Program-made: the position numbers and the translations under genes
Assembly (NCBI RefSeq): GCF_040807025.1
Contig: NC_090947.1
Location: 4,588,001 to 4,652,000 of the forward strand
Length of the DNA: 64,000 bases
Origin: Struthio camelus
Taxonomy: Eukaryota; Chordata; Aves; Struthioniformes; Struthionidae
Reading direction: 5' to 3'
The notes under the pieces: generated by a model
The model's input: only the letters and a program-made list of their open reading frames with translations
Database searches by the model: none
What the model was told of the DNA's origin: nothing
Shown here: positions 42,187-51,995 of the stretch, in pieces
Numbering within the stretch: the stretch's first letter is position 1
How the letters are laid out: each line of letters opens with the position of its first letter

Positions 42187-42246
42187 ATGGCTTTGAGAGA
42201 CTTTGCAAGTGAGTTGGGAGAAGTTTTTTGTGTGGATTACTCCTGA
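42187..42246 (+). promoter_or_regulatory. Upstream ORF in the RBM44 leader
   Basis: ATG (G at +4) opens a 19-codon frame, MALRDFASELGEVFCVDYS, that stops with TGA 22 bases before the RBM44 start codon, in a different frame. If the leader exon begins at the acceptor 42156-42157, this ORF is in the mature mRNA and could lower translation. Confidence 0.45.
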
Positions 42247-42268
42247 GAAATACATAACTATTTATACC

Positions 42269-43771
42269 ATGGAACTGGACAAGAACAGCAGTGTTAAAAG
42301 CAAAAGCGGGCTCTTCGTTCAGTCCTCCCACCTTTTATCTTACTCTGAGAAAGTTGAGCACAGTATCAGAGACCTTGCAGCAGAAATTAACCGTTCTGTT
42401 TTTGGCCAGGCATGTTCCATAAATGTCTCAGAGTTAAAGTTGTCAGAGGAAGGCTTACCTTATTTAAGTTCGTCTTTAGATGCAGATATTGAAATGTACA
42501 ATAAAGAGAGAAGGACAATTTGCTGTGCCTGTGGAGATAAAAGCGAGGGAGAAGCTAGTATGTTGGGAATGGCATGCAACGATATGCATTTTCTTTGCAG
42601 GGTTAGTGATGAGTACAGACAAAGTGATTTAGGGGAGGATTCACAGCTGGAGTATCTCAGTGCTGATGAGCAAGATTATTATGATAGGAATAGCTCAAGT
42701 GGGATCTGTAAGCAAACAAAAACTGTAGGAATCCAAACTTTAAAGTTGATAGATCGAGCTCGTGAAGTTCCAGGGGGTGGAGTCACAAAGGAGCAAGATC
42801 TTGCTAATGTGTTAGAAGGTTGTTCTCCTATCTGTAAATACTGCATAGGTGATCAGATCTGCATAGAAGCAGCTGTGCCAGAACTTCCCCAAGCACTTCG
42901 GGACTGTCTCTCTCTGCCAGCGTACAAAGACACGAGTTGTGATCATGAAGAAGAGCAGACAGAGTATCATAGTGTTCTTTACGAAGGTACACTTGAAAGT
43001 CATGCTTGTGGGAGTAAAGAAAGGGTTTCTCCAAATCCGTTCATACATGGCACTTTAGAAAATGAAAAGGTGGAAGACGTTCCTTTGATTGATGGCACAC
43101 AGTCAACCAAAATGGCTGTAAATGAGAAACCGGTCGAAAGGAATGATAGACGTATTCACAGCGTCTCCGTGAAGCAAGACAATCCTTCCCTTTCACCACA
43201 GGAAAGGTCCCCTGCAATAGCCACGCCATTTTGCCAAAGTGCAGGCGAGACTAATTCTTACAGGTGTGATGAAGCCTTTGTGTGTGTACTTGGTACCAGC
43301 TGTGTTGACTGTGCTCAGAAGGATGTTGAAACCAAGTGTCCTGTCCCCCAAACTGATGCTAGAGAGAATCCCTTGTTTGGGCTGGAAGTTGTAGGTAAAC
43401 CTGGAAACACCAGCTCTCCGAACCTGGAACTGGAGTGTCATGCAAACTTGAGTAATGTTACCAGTGACTCTAAAGTTACCGTTCACCAGACCGTTGATGC
43501 AAGTTCTGATTTTAGAGCTTGCTTTACAACAAGTAGAGCTACCAGTGCCCAGGCTTGTCTAGTATCCAGGGCTATTAATACAGAGATAACAATGATGAAC
43601 AAATCCAGACCTGTGGAATGGCGCCGTGAAATCTGTGCCGATGTTGCTTGCAATACTGACTGGTCATGTGTATCTGGTAGTACAGAGGAAACTTGGTCAC
43701 AGTTTACTGACCTATTGGAAAAACGTTTAGATGGCGGTACTGCAACAGCTGAAAGGAGTTCACAAATTCAG
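42269..43771 (+). CDS. RBM44: RBM44 large first coding exon
   Basis: A 501-codon exon starting [20 protein letters not shown]. It is hydrophilic and Ser-rich with few hydrophobic clusters, so probably disordered. It carries three CxxC pairs (CCAC near 42521, CKYC near 42833, CVDC near 43301). The donor is CAG|GTGACT. The frame is also open upstream to about 42203, but only through a TTG, so ATG 42269 is taken as the start. Confidence 0.85.
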
Positions 43772-46700
43772 GTGACTTTAATAATTTTGATGCATAAAGC
43801 TTTCCCTCCCTCCCTAAGTTGCTTAGAATTCGTCTGTACAAACGTTGATGTGTAACTTTTTAAAATGATTTTGTTTAGGATCCGTGGGAATTAAAAAATA
43901 AGCTGTGTAGCAGTGATTTAAAGATAAGCACTGACAGGTGGGTGACAAATTGTTCTTGTTTTAGAACTATAGATAATAAGATCTTATGTTCTTCAGAATT
44001 GAAAAGCTGTTGCGACTTAGCAAAACTGATAACGATGGAAGATGGCTGGGGAGCAGCTCACACGCTGGTGGGTAAGGCTGCCTTTTGCAAGACCTGGACA
44101 AACCAGAAGAATGAGCTGGTAGAGACCTCACGAAGTTCAACAAAGACAAATGCAGTCTTGCAGCGGGAGTGGAATGACTCCCTGCCGCAGACAGTACTGG
44201 CTTGGGGGGGGGGTGCCGGCTGGCCAAGAAGCAGCTTTGCAGAAAAGAGCCTGGCATTCTGCTGAGCAAAAAGTTGAGTGAAAGTCAGCAGTGCCCCCGT
44301 ACTGCAGGGAAAGGAAACCACGTGGTGGGCTGCATTAGCAAGAGTGCAGCCAGCAGATCGAGTGAAGTAATTATTCATCTCAGTTTGGCACTCATGAGGC
44401 TGCAGCTGGAAAACTGTCTCCAGTCTTGGGTCTTGTAATACAAGAAAAATTGGTAAACTGAAGAAATCCCGACGGAGAGTAACTGAGATGGCCGGGAGAG
44501 CTGGAGCGCACGATGGACGAGGAAAGGCTGAGGGCACTGGGTTTGTTCAGTTTGGAGAAGGGACTGCTGGGGAGTTGAGGAAGCTAATGGCAGTCTTTAG
44601 CTATTTTATGGTGGGTTACAGAGAAGATGGCGTCAGATCCTTTGCAGAGGTGCGCTGTGGAAGGACAGGGGCAGCAGTCACAGTCAGGGAAATTGTAACT
44701 GGGTAAAAGAAAAAGGTTTTACAGTAGGAGCAGTAAAGCGTTGGAACACGTTGCCCAGCGAGGTTGTAGAGCCCCGTTTCTTGAGATGAGGAAAAACTCA
44801 CCTGGATAAGACCCTGAGCTAATTTTGCAATTAGCCCTGCTTTGAACAGAAGTTTGGACTGCAGACCTCCAGAAGTCCCTCCCAATCTAAATTGTTCTGT
44901 GGCTCTTATAAATCTGTAGATCTGCAAAGCTGCTAAGTTCCTTTTTGTTCTTATGTTCAGGATTTTTTTTTTATTATTATTTCTAAAGGCCCCTACATTT
45001 TGACAAACAAACTGTGGAGGACTCTGAATCAAGCTACTGCAGAAAAATACTGCGGAGAGCTGTCGAAGCGGAATTGCAGATTCTAAACATTCATTATCAG
45101 ATGTGTTGCCATCATTGCTTGAAGATTTACAAACTGTTTATGGAGGAAGAAAAATATTTTAACAGGTATGTACTTTAATGTCCTTTTAAATGAAATTAAT
45201 AACTTGGTTAAAAGACGTTAATTGTTAAATATTACTGTTCTACCATGTGCATAGCTCGTCATAATGAGTATGGTTAGGATTGTTATCCGGAGAGTCCGCG
45301 TTCACATAGCTGCCGCGTCTTATTTTTAGCCTAAAATTTTCTGTGTCGTGTAACTGCTTTAAGAAAGGCATGCACAGGCCCAACAAAAATAGTTCTGTTT
45401 CCAGGAGTGTCTTTCTGTACAGGAGGAAAAGCACGAAAGGAATAGTACAGCGAAGCCATGTAGGAATGGCGTAGATGTATAGAGATGGAGAATCGGGGAG
45501 GAGGTAAGGGAGAGAGACAAAAGCAGTGCAGAGCTGGTAAGAAGAGAGGTGGGAAGGGAATAGCGATTGAGGAGTCTCTAACTGCTAAAGTGTACGCCAT
45601 GTAACGACCTGGAGTTCAACTAAGATTTCCTGAGGCTGAATGCTTACTGTGCTACTGACGGCTGAAAGCTGCCACCGGCTTTTGTGCTGTATCTTTCTCC
45701 ATCGTTGCCCTGTGCCTTAGAGTATCGCTTGGAGAATTGCAAGCAGAAAAATTCTGGCAGATAGTTGCTAATTGTGTTTCTCTCTTTGTGGCTACCTCTT
45801 TTGAGAAGCAACTAGCATTGTTTCAAGCAGTGTTTTAGAGATAACTGAAACGCATATAGTAATGCAGAAAATCAGTATCTTAGTGTCTGCTCCATAGCAA
45901 ATGTTTAGGAAAGTGTTTAAGAAGGCATGTAGTGAGACCATGAAAACGGAGTGTGGCTCCAAAGAATGAATGTGCAGGTTAGGAATGAGCTAATGTTCTT
46001 GGGAAAAAAAAAAAAAATCTTCAAATTTTGCAGATTTGGAAAGTGTTCTGCCTATTGTATCTGAGCAAATTGTAGTGTTTACTGTGTCCTAGGGAGGCGG
46101 GGAAAAGTAGTTCAAGCTTCTTCCAGATGCTGGAAGGATCAGGCTCTTACGCAGTCATTTATAACTCCTTAATGAACTTCTCCATGGCGCAGTCCACAGA
46201 ATTTTAGAAATAAGAACTTCAGATGTTGTCGTCTTTTTTGACCTATATTTGTCAATATGTCAATAGGGATATTGATACCCATTAAAAAAAAATCTTGAAG
46301 CACTGCAAAATGTTTGGATGATTCTGGAAGCGGTAAAGTAAATGAAATGTCTCACAAAGTTGATCTCTCTTTCCTATACATATTTTAACAGATGTAATAA
46401 AAATGGTTTTGCTAAGACTGAATTGAACTCATCTCTCCTGTCCGTTTTGGAAGAGCTAAAAAAGAGCTATGAGAGTCTGAAAAAGAAAATAGAAATGGGC
46501 ATACCATTAAATGCACTTCCCCCTCTATCGGTTGAGACAAAGTTGTTCCCAGTCTTTTCTTCTTATGTCCCATGCAAGGTAATTTTTAAATTACTTTTTG
46601 TTTTAAATGTAAATTATTTTCTTCAGAAAAGTAACGCAAATATTTGCTTTTTTTGACAGGTATACAGGGAGAATCTTTGCTCTGCGTAAGTAGTCCTGGT

Positions 46701-49700
46701 GGATGTTATATATCAATAGTAAATGAGAAGTGAGTTTAAAAGATGTTAAATTTGAGAGTTTTTTTTTTTATTTCAGACTGTATCTTGTTGCTCCAAACTG
46801 TTCAGCTGAAAGACTAGCAGGGCAGGGTATTTTGGGCACGGTGATTTTACTTTTAAGAAAAGTTGTACTCTGTAGCATTCTGGTATGTGAACTATGGAGT
46901 TACATGTTTATTGTCCTTAAAGCAAATGTTTCCAATTAGCAGCTTGTTTTCCCCCTCCGTTACTTTCAGTCCTAAAACCTTTTTCTCACTTCTAATCTAT
47001 GCTGTCTTTTTTTTTTTTTTAAAAGAGCCTTTTTTTAAAAAAAAAAAAAAAGTGGGCACGCATACAGAAAAGATTTTATCTGCAAAGATATTAAGCATAT
47101 AAGCAGCAATATCGCCAGGATTATCTTTCAGCTGTGAGGAATGATAGGAAAGTAAGTTAATACTTCAAGCAGGCGTATGGTACTGCGTATGCTCAAGAAT
47201 CATGGCCAATTTCTTTATGTAAATATTGCTTACTTTTTTAAAATCACTAAGTTAGTACTGCAAACAGCTGTAGGTCTCATTTGAATGTCCTGTTAAGTAT
47301 TTTTAGAAGAAATCAAAAACTGCATAGAGAATTCAAGTTGTGAAAAGATACCTTGAAACATCACGCAGAAAGCGATCTAAACATAAAGGAAAAACAATTT
47401 AATGTAAACATAGAACATCATTTTAAGTTTCAGGTTGCAAACCATGCTATTGCAAAATACAATATAAAAAGAAAGTTCTCCTTTTAAGCTAAGATTTATT
47501 AAACACATACAGTGTATTTTACTGTGGGCTTTTCCCGTTATTCTGTAACTAGATCCATTTAAAACAATACTGCAGGGTACTCAGTATCACTGTAGAATTA
47601 AAAATGACTTTGCCATGTTTTATGTTAAATTCTTGGATCTTTGTTAGTTCCCCTTTAGGTGCCAGAAAAACAGACCTTGAAGAACCAAAACTACAAGAAA
47701 TGAAAATTTCTGTCGATGTGGTAGGGACTTCTTCATTATTGAGTTTCATAGACATTGACTTTGTTAAGAATGGTCTACTTTTAGATCGGTATATGCAGGT
47801 ACAATCGCACTCTTTGTAATTCAAGCTAGAATTGTCTGTCAGTAGTAGTAAATGCATCTGATATGACCCGAATTTTAATCAGCCTTTTAAAATAAAATAA
47901 CTGAGAGTTCTTGAGCAAGATGTGTAGGTTAACTGTTAAAAATTTACCTGTTTAATGAATTAATATTCTGAAACTCAGAAAAATGACACGTAAGTGCAAG
48001 TGCTGTAACATAACTGAAACATGTTTGTAGGACAGTCCTCAGACAGCGTGTTTAACTGATGGCAGTCAGCCTGGACACCGTACTTCGTCCAAGACGTTTG
48101 AAGACCAACGTAAAGATCAGGATGTGGAATACAGTAAGCTGGCTGCCCCTAATCCAAATGCTATGCCATATGTTAGCTAAGGTGTTGAAAAAAGAGCTGT
48201 GAGTAAAACTTATATACGATGCTCTAGTGTCTTTTCTCTGATGGAACGCTTAATGTTATATTAACTGTATATTACAGTTAATGGGAAAAATTTCACGTGA
48301 CTTAAGTCAGAAATGCGAACTAGTATGCGTCACCTTTTCGTCATGTAGTTGCAGACTACGTAGATAGATGGAATCCTCTTAAATACACAGAGCAGAAATT
48401 CAGTACTCGTTCATATCGGATACCGTGGTTTGAATTTTAACACACTGAAATTTATTTTAACTGCCAAGACTGCAGAAAAAATGAAGTGAATGAACGTTGG
48501 TTTGATGCTAAAGAGAACTTGTCAGCAACAGATTTTTCAGTAACATTTGATGAAAAGCAGCAAGAAAAACAAGGCGCAGATGGTTCAAGAGGTGAGTGAA
48601 ATGCTCTAAGCTGGCATACCTCATGATGGTATTTATACTTACTGTTGGAGTGTTCTGTGTTCCTTCTAAAACAGAGGTATACCTGGGAGAAATGCTAGCT
48701 GGGCTTTTAGACTTTGCTTTTCATTTACTTGCATTGAATACCAGTACAGGGAATAAAATCTTTCCATGCACGTTTTTCCTTGAAAACTTTACCTAGATGG
48801 GTTAATTAACCATCTAGGTAAATGAATTTTGTACAGGTACTGCCAGTCGTGCAGCTAGAGATCTTTTTTCTGTGTTCCTCTTCTTTCTGCTTCTTCTGAC
48901 TTCTAAGAGTTAGTTGGGAATGGTCCATGTTCTGAGGTCCAGGTCCCTGTGATGGACATGGTTAAAGGTCCAAGTACCTTGAAATCCGGGAGCTCACGTG
49001 CTCCGTGATGGGGATTCTCTGTACCTTAATCATGCTTCAGAGCTGGCACCCGTTAGTTCAGACCGCTGTCTTCTCTGATTGCAGTTAGAATACTGACCTC
49101 TTCTATAGCATGTGGAAGAAGTGTTTGTAATTCTCCTTTCCTTCTGAGATTCCTAAATACATTGTTTTCTAGACACTGTTTTGCAGGAACTGTATTTAAA
49201 GACGCTTTCCGGCAAGTTATAGGAAACTGGCTGAAAGACCCACACCGGAAAGAACACTAAAAGGAGCAGTTGATTCTGTGTCAGACATCAGGAGATGCAC
49301 ATGGGAAAGAGATTTTTAGAAACTGAACAGTTCCACTTCTCATGCCACTACTTTATTTTCTGTTAAAAATACTGTTCGTTCATTTAGTTTTTTTAGAGGT
49401 TTTCTACTTACACGTTTTCCAAAATGTACAGAGAAGATGTTAGCTTGAACTGAAACAGGAGTAGTCAGTAACACTTTGTTTTCTTATGTTTATTTGCAGA
49501 AGTGAAGATAATTGACAGTGCAAATGAGTATTTTTTTGTTCATGTTGGAGGCTTAAGTTCTTCTGTGTCAGAGGTGCGCCTGTTCTTACTCACGTTGTGG
49601 TCACAATGTGTGTTTATCGTGTGAATTATCTTATGCTATGTTTCATGACCAAACTATGCTTATATGTTTTAGGATGATTTAAGATCGCATTTCCAGAAGT

Positions 49701-51744
49701 ATCAGGTTTCTCGCGTTCTTATCTGTGCAGATTCTGCTAGCTACAGGTATATTAATAGATGTTTTATTTCTTTCAGATTTTTTTGCTGTCAAAATAAGTG
49801 ACTCTTGGCAGAGAGGAAGGAGTTGTGCATTAATTTGTTTTTATTTTGCTTCAGTAAGTCATGTAGATAACAGGTTATATGACAAAAATTTGTAATTCCA
49901 GACAGCTGGTATGTTAGGCAGTCTGAAACGTTCCGTTGAAGTTGAATTGAAATAAACCAGTTGATATTCAAAAGATGAGAACCATGATGTGTTTCTGTCA
50001 ATAGTATCAGCACTCTTACCAACATTATATAGTAATTCAATATCTTTTACCTAAAGTTTCTTTTTTTTTCTTGATTTTTAAATCTTAGATACGCATTTCT
50101 TTGCTTTAAAGAAGCTAATAAAGCAAAGTTAGCTGTAGAAGAAATGAACAGGAAAGAAATAAAAGGAAAGACTGTAAGTCTTGAACTTGTAAAAAATGCA
50201 TCAGAGAACAGATCTTCAGTCTCTCAGAACCTTTTGAATAAGTCTTGGTATGAAATCCAATCTATTAATAAGTGTCAAAAAGACGTTCAAGATAAAACAT
50301 TCACTTTGGCTTCCAATTCTGTGAAAGCGTCTGCTGCCACCTCTGCTTCTGAGAAGGTGCTTCTCCTTCCCGCGACTCCCTCAGAAGTTACTCGTGCTAC
50401 TCAAGTCCCCTCAAAAGCGAACTGCCTTGGTCTGAAACCCTGTACTGAAGGCTCAGAACATTCTTTGGTTGAAATTAATCAACAGGTAAATGATTATTAC
50501 TAAGGCTCCTTTATGTAGCAGATTAAGAGCCTTAAGACTTGAAGTAACTTCTTGTTCCATGAGATGTTATATTTAATATATATTGGAATTAGGTTAGGTT
50601 AGGAAAGCATGGTAGGGGTCAGCAATAAATTTCTGGCATGCTGCAGAAGAGGGAGAGCGCCGTTCTTTTGCTCCTGCGTCAAGTTGTGATGTTCTCTCTT
50701 TTTCTTATTTGTAAGCCAGTCCGGAACCTAGGTGTTTATACTGGATTTTTCTTCTTGCTTTTTTTTTTTTTCCCCGATTTCACTTGTAAGACTTGTTTCT
50801 ATGTGAATGTTTTGTGATTATACAGGAAAGATACTGAGATGTTGAAGAAACTCTTGTTTTAAATACAGATCTTAAAAAAAGTATCCTTTGTGTATATATA
50901 TGGTATTGTACTCACTTAGGTTTGTTCTTGGTAGGTAAGGCAAAGTTAAAAATTGCTGTTGTTGCTCTAATGAGCTAAATGGATATGCTGCTTTTTCGTT
51001 TTAACTGTAAAGTTCTAGTTCTCTAGGAAATAGAGTTTAGATCTAATGTGGCAGGGATGACAATATTAATACATCTTCTGTGCAGTAGGTGTATTCTGTC
51101 TTGAATTAATCTGTCAGTTATGCATAAATACTTGTAGTTGTTCTGATTTACAGATCTGAAAATACAGCTGGCCTTACCACAACCACTTATTATTGATCTG
51201 GATCCGTATTTATGTCTGTCACTTTTCTTTTTTCATAGCGGGAAGATTTATAAGTAGTAAGGGTATGCAGTGTTATCTGCACAATATTTAACCCATTCAC
51301 TTTTTGATTATTCTAATGCGTTTCTAGGATACTGGAGAGAATTCTCTGCAGAAAACACCTGCTCTTTTCTCCCCTAATCCATTTGATACCTTTATTCCTC
51401 CTAATACACTGAACTTGAGCAGCTTTACCAAATTAATGAAGAAACTTCAAGAAATGCATCCAGAGGCTAGTAGGTAAGAATATTCAGGTTTTATTTCTTC
51501 CCTGATTTGTAGTGGAGCCACTATTCATGGTGGCTGAGTTGAGCTAAATGTATTGCAGAAGATGTGACGTAACAGTTATTTCTGTTATTCACGTAGGGAG
51601 AAAATTGTAGATGCTCTGCTGGAGGTGAGAACAAACAATAAGGGTATCCTGAGTGGCTTGTCCATAAATTCTATTGTGAAAAGGACCTCTCTAATTCTAA
51701 GGAAATCCATGCCCAAGAGTGGGGGGAAAAAGGAATGTAAATAA
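42269..51744 (+). CDS. RBM44: RBM44, RNA-binding motif protein 44, complete coding sequence
   Basis: RBM44 is a germ-cell RNA-binding protein; in mouse it is reported at intercellular bridges with TEX14. Coding exons: 42269-43771, 43879-43937, 44989-45165, 46392-46578, 46660-46685, 46777-46826, 47659-47798, 48031-48133, 48469-48591, 49500-49573, 49673-49746, 50089-50485, 51328-51473 and 51597-51744. Every junction is GT/AG and phases join to one frame of 1,068 codons plus stop; human RBM44 is about 1,050. The single RRM (about residues 790-873) has RNP2-like FFVHVGGL and RNP1-like YRYAFLCF. The C terminus [19 protein letters not shown] matches human [19 protein letters not shown]. The start was placed at ATACCATGG, the first in-frame ATG in the exon. 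Its position between LRRFIP1 and RAMP1 agrees with human synteny. The small middle exons (46660-46685, 46777-46826) are less certain. Confidence 0.92.
43879..43937 (+). CDS. RBM44: RBM44 coding exon 2
   Basis: A 59-nt exon, phase 0 in and 2 out, encoding [19 protein letters not shown] plus AG of an Arg codon. The acceptor is TTGTTTAG and the donor GTGGGT. Supported by phase continuity on both sides. Confidence 0.75.
43938..44988 (+). other. RBM44 intron carrying a CR1 LINE
   Basis: A 1.05-kb intron, most of which is a diverged CR1 fragment. The acceptor TTCTAAAG at 44988 follows a T/AT-rich stretch. Confidence 0.75.
44050..44915 (+). mobile_element. CR1 LINE, diverged 3' fragment
   Basis: Matches the remembered CR1 3' end in order: CTCACGAAGTTCAACAAAG (44127 region), AGCAGATCGAGTGAAGTAAT, GGAAAGGCTGAGGGCACTGG, GTTTGTTCAGTTTGGAGAAG, GGAACACGTTGCCCAGCGAG, and the terminal CCTCCAGAAGTCCCTCCCAA. 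It is in the same orientation as RBM44. Many substitutions and internal losses suggest an old insertion. It is 5'-truncated, as usual for CR1. Start and end are approximate. Confidence 0.85.
44989..45165 (+). CDS. RBM44: RBM44 coding exon 3
   Basis: A 177-nt exon encoding [20 protein letters not shown] through [15 protein letters not shown]. It includes [20 protein letters not shown], with a CCHHC cluster at 45104-45118. A helical, charged segment typical of the RBM44 middle region. Confidence 0.9.
45166..46391 (+). other. RBM44 intron
   Basis: A 1.2-kb intron with an A-run near 46002-46017. No gene or named repeat is recognised. Confidence 0.75.
46392..46578 (+). CDS. RBM44: RBM44 coding exon 4
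   Basis: A 187-nt exon encoding [40 protein letters not shown] and [20 protein letters not shown], then CK. A short coiled coil ([15 protein letters not shown]) is visible. The donor is GTAATT. Confidence 0.9.
46660..46685 (+). CDS. RBM44: RBM44 coding exon 5 (26 nt)
   Basis: A tiny exon encoding VYRENLCS plus GC of an Ala codon, between TTTGACAG and GTAAGT. Only this reading keeps the phase from exon 4 to the next exon. Confidence 0.7.
46777..46826 (+). CDS. RBM44: RBM44 coding exon 6 (50 nt)
   Basis: Encodes (A)[16 protein letters not shown] plus G, between TTATTTCAG and CAGG|GTATTT. Phase 2 in and 1 out is exactly what the neighbouring exons need, since the next exon has stops in the other frames. 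Confidence 0.7.
46827..47658 (+). other. RBM44 intron
   Basis: A 0.83-kb AT-rich intron with adjacent T- and A-runs near 47008-47051. No other element is recognised. Confidence 0.75.
47659..47798 (+). CDS. RBM44: RBM44 coding exon 7
   Basis: A 140-nt exon, phase 1 in and 0 out, encoding [20 protein letters not shown] and [20 protein letters not shown], then LDRYMQ. The acceptor is CCCTTTAG and the donor GTACAA. Confidence 0.85.
48031..48133 (+). CDS. RBM44: RBM44 coding exon 8
   Basis: A 103-nt exon encoding [20 protein letters not shown] and [14 protein letters not shown] plus A. The acceptor is TGTTTGTAG and the donor A|GTAAGC. Read without splicing it would run to a stop at 48178-48180, so the donor matters. 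Confidence 0.8.
48134..48468 (+). other. RBM44 intron
   Basis: A 0.33-kb intron. Nothing else is recognised. Confidence 0.75.
48469..48591 (+). CDS. RBM44: RBM44 coding exon 9 ([14 protein letters not shown])
   Basis: A 123-nt exon encoding (N)[39 protein letters not shown] and R plus G. The acceptor is CTGCCAAG at 48468; the nearby CTGCAG at 48474 would give an immediate stop. WFDAKEN is a segment shared with mammalian RBM44 as remembered. Confidence 0.85.
48592..49499 (+). other. RBM44 intron with near-perfect palindrome
   Basis: A 0.9-kb intron. It contains the inverted repeat at 48788-48822. No other element is recognised. Confidence 0.75.
48788..48822. repeat. 35-nt near-perfect palindrome
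   Basis: TTTACCTAGATGG (48788-48800) and CCATCTAGGTAAA (48810-48822) are exact reverse complements. The 9-base centre GTTAATTAA continues the symmetry, so the whole unit folds into 17-bp arms with one extra G. It could form a cruciform or RNA hairpin. Confidence 0.95.
49500..49573 (+). CDS. RBM44: RBM44 coding exon 10, RRM start
   Basis: A 74-nt exon encoding [20 protein letters not shown] and [13 protein letters not shown] is the RNP2 strand (beta 1) of the RRM. The acceptor is TATTTGCAG. Confidence 0.93.
49673..49746 (+). CDS. RBM44: RBM44 coding exon 11, RRM middle
   Basis: A 74-nt exon encoding [20 protein letters not shown] and SASY plus AG. It holds RRM helix 1 and strand 2, equivalent to human [17 protein letters not shown]. 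Confidence 0.95.
49747..50088 (+). other. RBM44 intron
   Basis: A 0.34-kb AT-rich intron with no other feature. Confidence 0.8.
50089..50485 (+). CDS. RBM44: RBM44 coding exon 12, RRM end and linker
   Basis: A 397-nt exon. It completes the RRM with [20 protein letters not shown] and [18 protein letters not shown]1 reads RYAFLCF, with Tyr where the consensus has Gly; human RBM44 (RYASLAF) has the same change. A Ser/Thr-rich linker follows. The donor is CAG|GTAAAT. Confidence 0.95.
50486..51327 (+). other. RBM44 intron
   Basis: A 0.84-kb AT-rich intron with a few TTAGG units near 50590-50604, far too few for a telomeric repeat. No other feature. Confidence 0.75.
51328..51473 (+). CDS. RBM44: RBM44 coding exon 13, conserved C-terminal block
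   Basis: A 146-nt exon encoding [20 protein letters not shown] and [20 protein letters not shown], then [17 protein letters not shown] is the hallmark shared with mammalian RBM44. The acceptor is GTTTCTAG and the donor GTAAGA. Confidence 0.96.
51597..51744 (+). CDS. RBM44: RBM44 last coding exon
   Basis: Encodes [20 protein letters not shown] and [20 protein letters not shown], then KSGGKKECK and TAA at 51742-51744. Human has EALQEVRINHKGFLNGLSIN and TIVKM. The stop codon is directly followed by GTGAGT, a possible splice donor. Confidence 0.95.
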
Positions 51745-51995
51745 GTGAGTATTCTAGCCTTCTATGTTGACTATGTTGATGTGAAAACACATTGATTTGT
51801 TTACCTGTATAGCCTGGCTAAATTAGGAAGAAACGTCGTATGGAGCTCTGCATGTGCAGGAGTAACCGAATTAATCTCCTGAAGGCTTTCTAAGATTTGT
51901 TAACAGTTTTGCAGAACAATCTCTAAACAGATTAGATTGCTAGCTCTGTCTAGTATAAAATGCATTTAATAAAACTGGATATACTGAGGCTTTTA
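51745..51995 (+). other. RBM44: RBM44 3' UTR (unspliced reading)
   Basis: AT-rich sequence with AATAAA at 51968-51973. If the GTGAGT at 51745 is used as a donor, this stretch is intronic and the 3' UTR lies further downstream. Confidence 0.5.

Noticed and set aside
42203-42268. N-terminal extension of RBM44 (22 codons, starting at a TTG)
   Set aside because: The extension begins at a non-ATG codon. The ATG at 42269 has a good Kozak context (ATACCATGG).
44058-44706. Several open frames on both strands around 44.0-44.7 kb
   Set aside because: They lie in a decayed CR1 LINE and do not keep its reverse-transcriptase frame.
46660-47658. Direct splicing of the 26-nt RBM44 exon (46660-46685) to 47659
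   Set aside because: It gives a stop after a few codons. Including the 50-nt exon 46777-46826 restores the frame.
50590-50604. TTAGG units resembling insect-type telomere repeat
   Set aside because: Only about three units in an intron. Vertebrate telomeres are TTAGGG, so this is chance.
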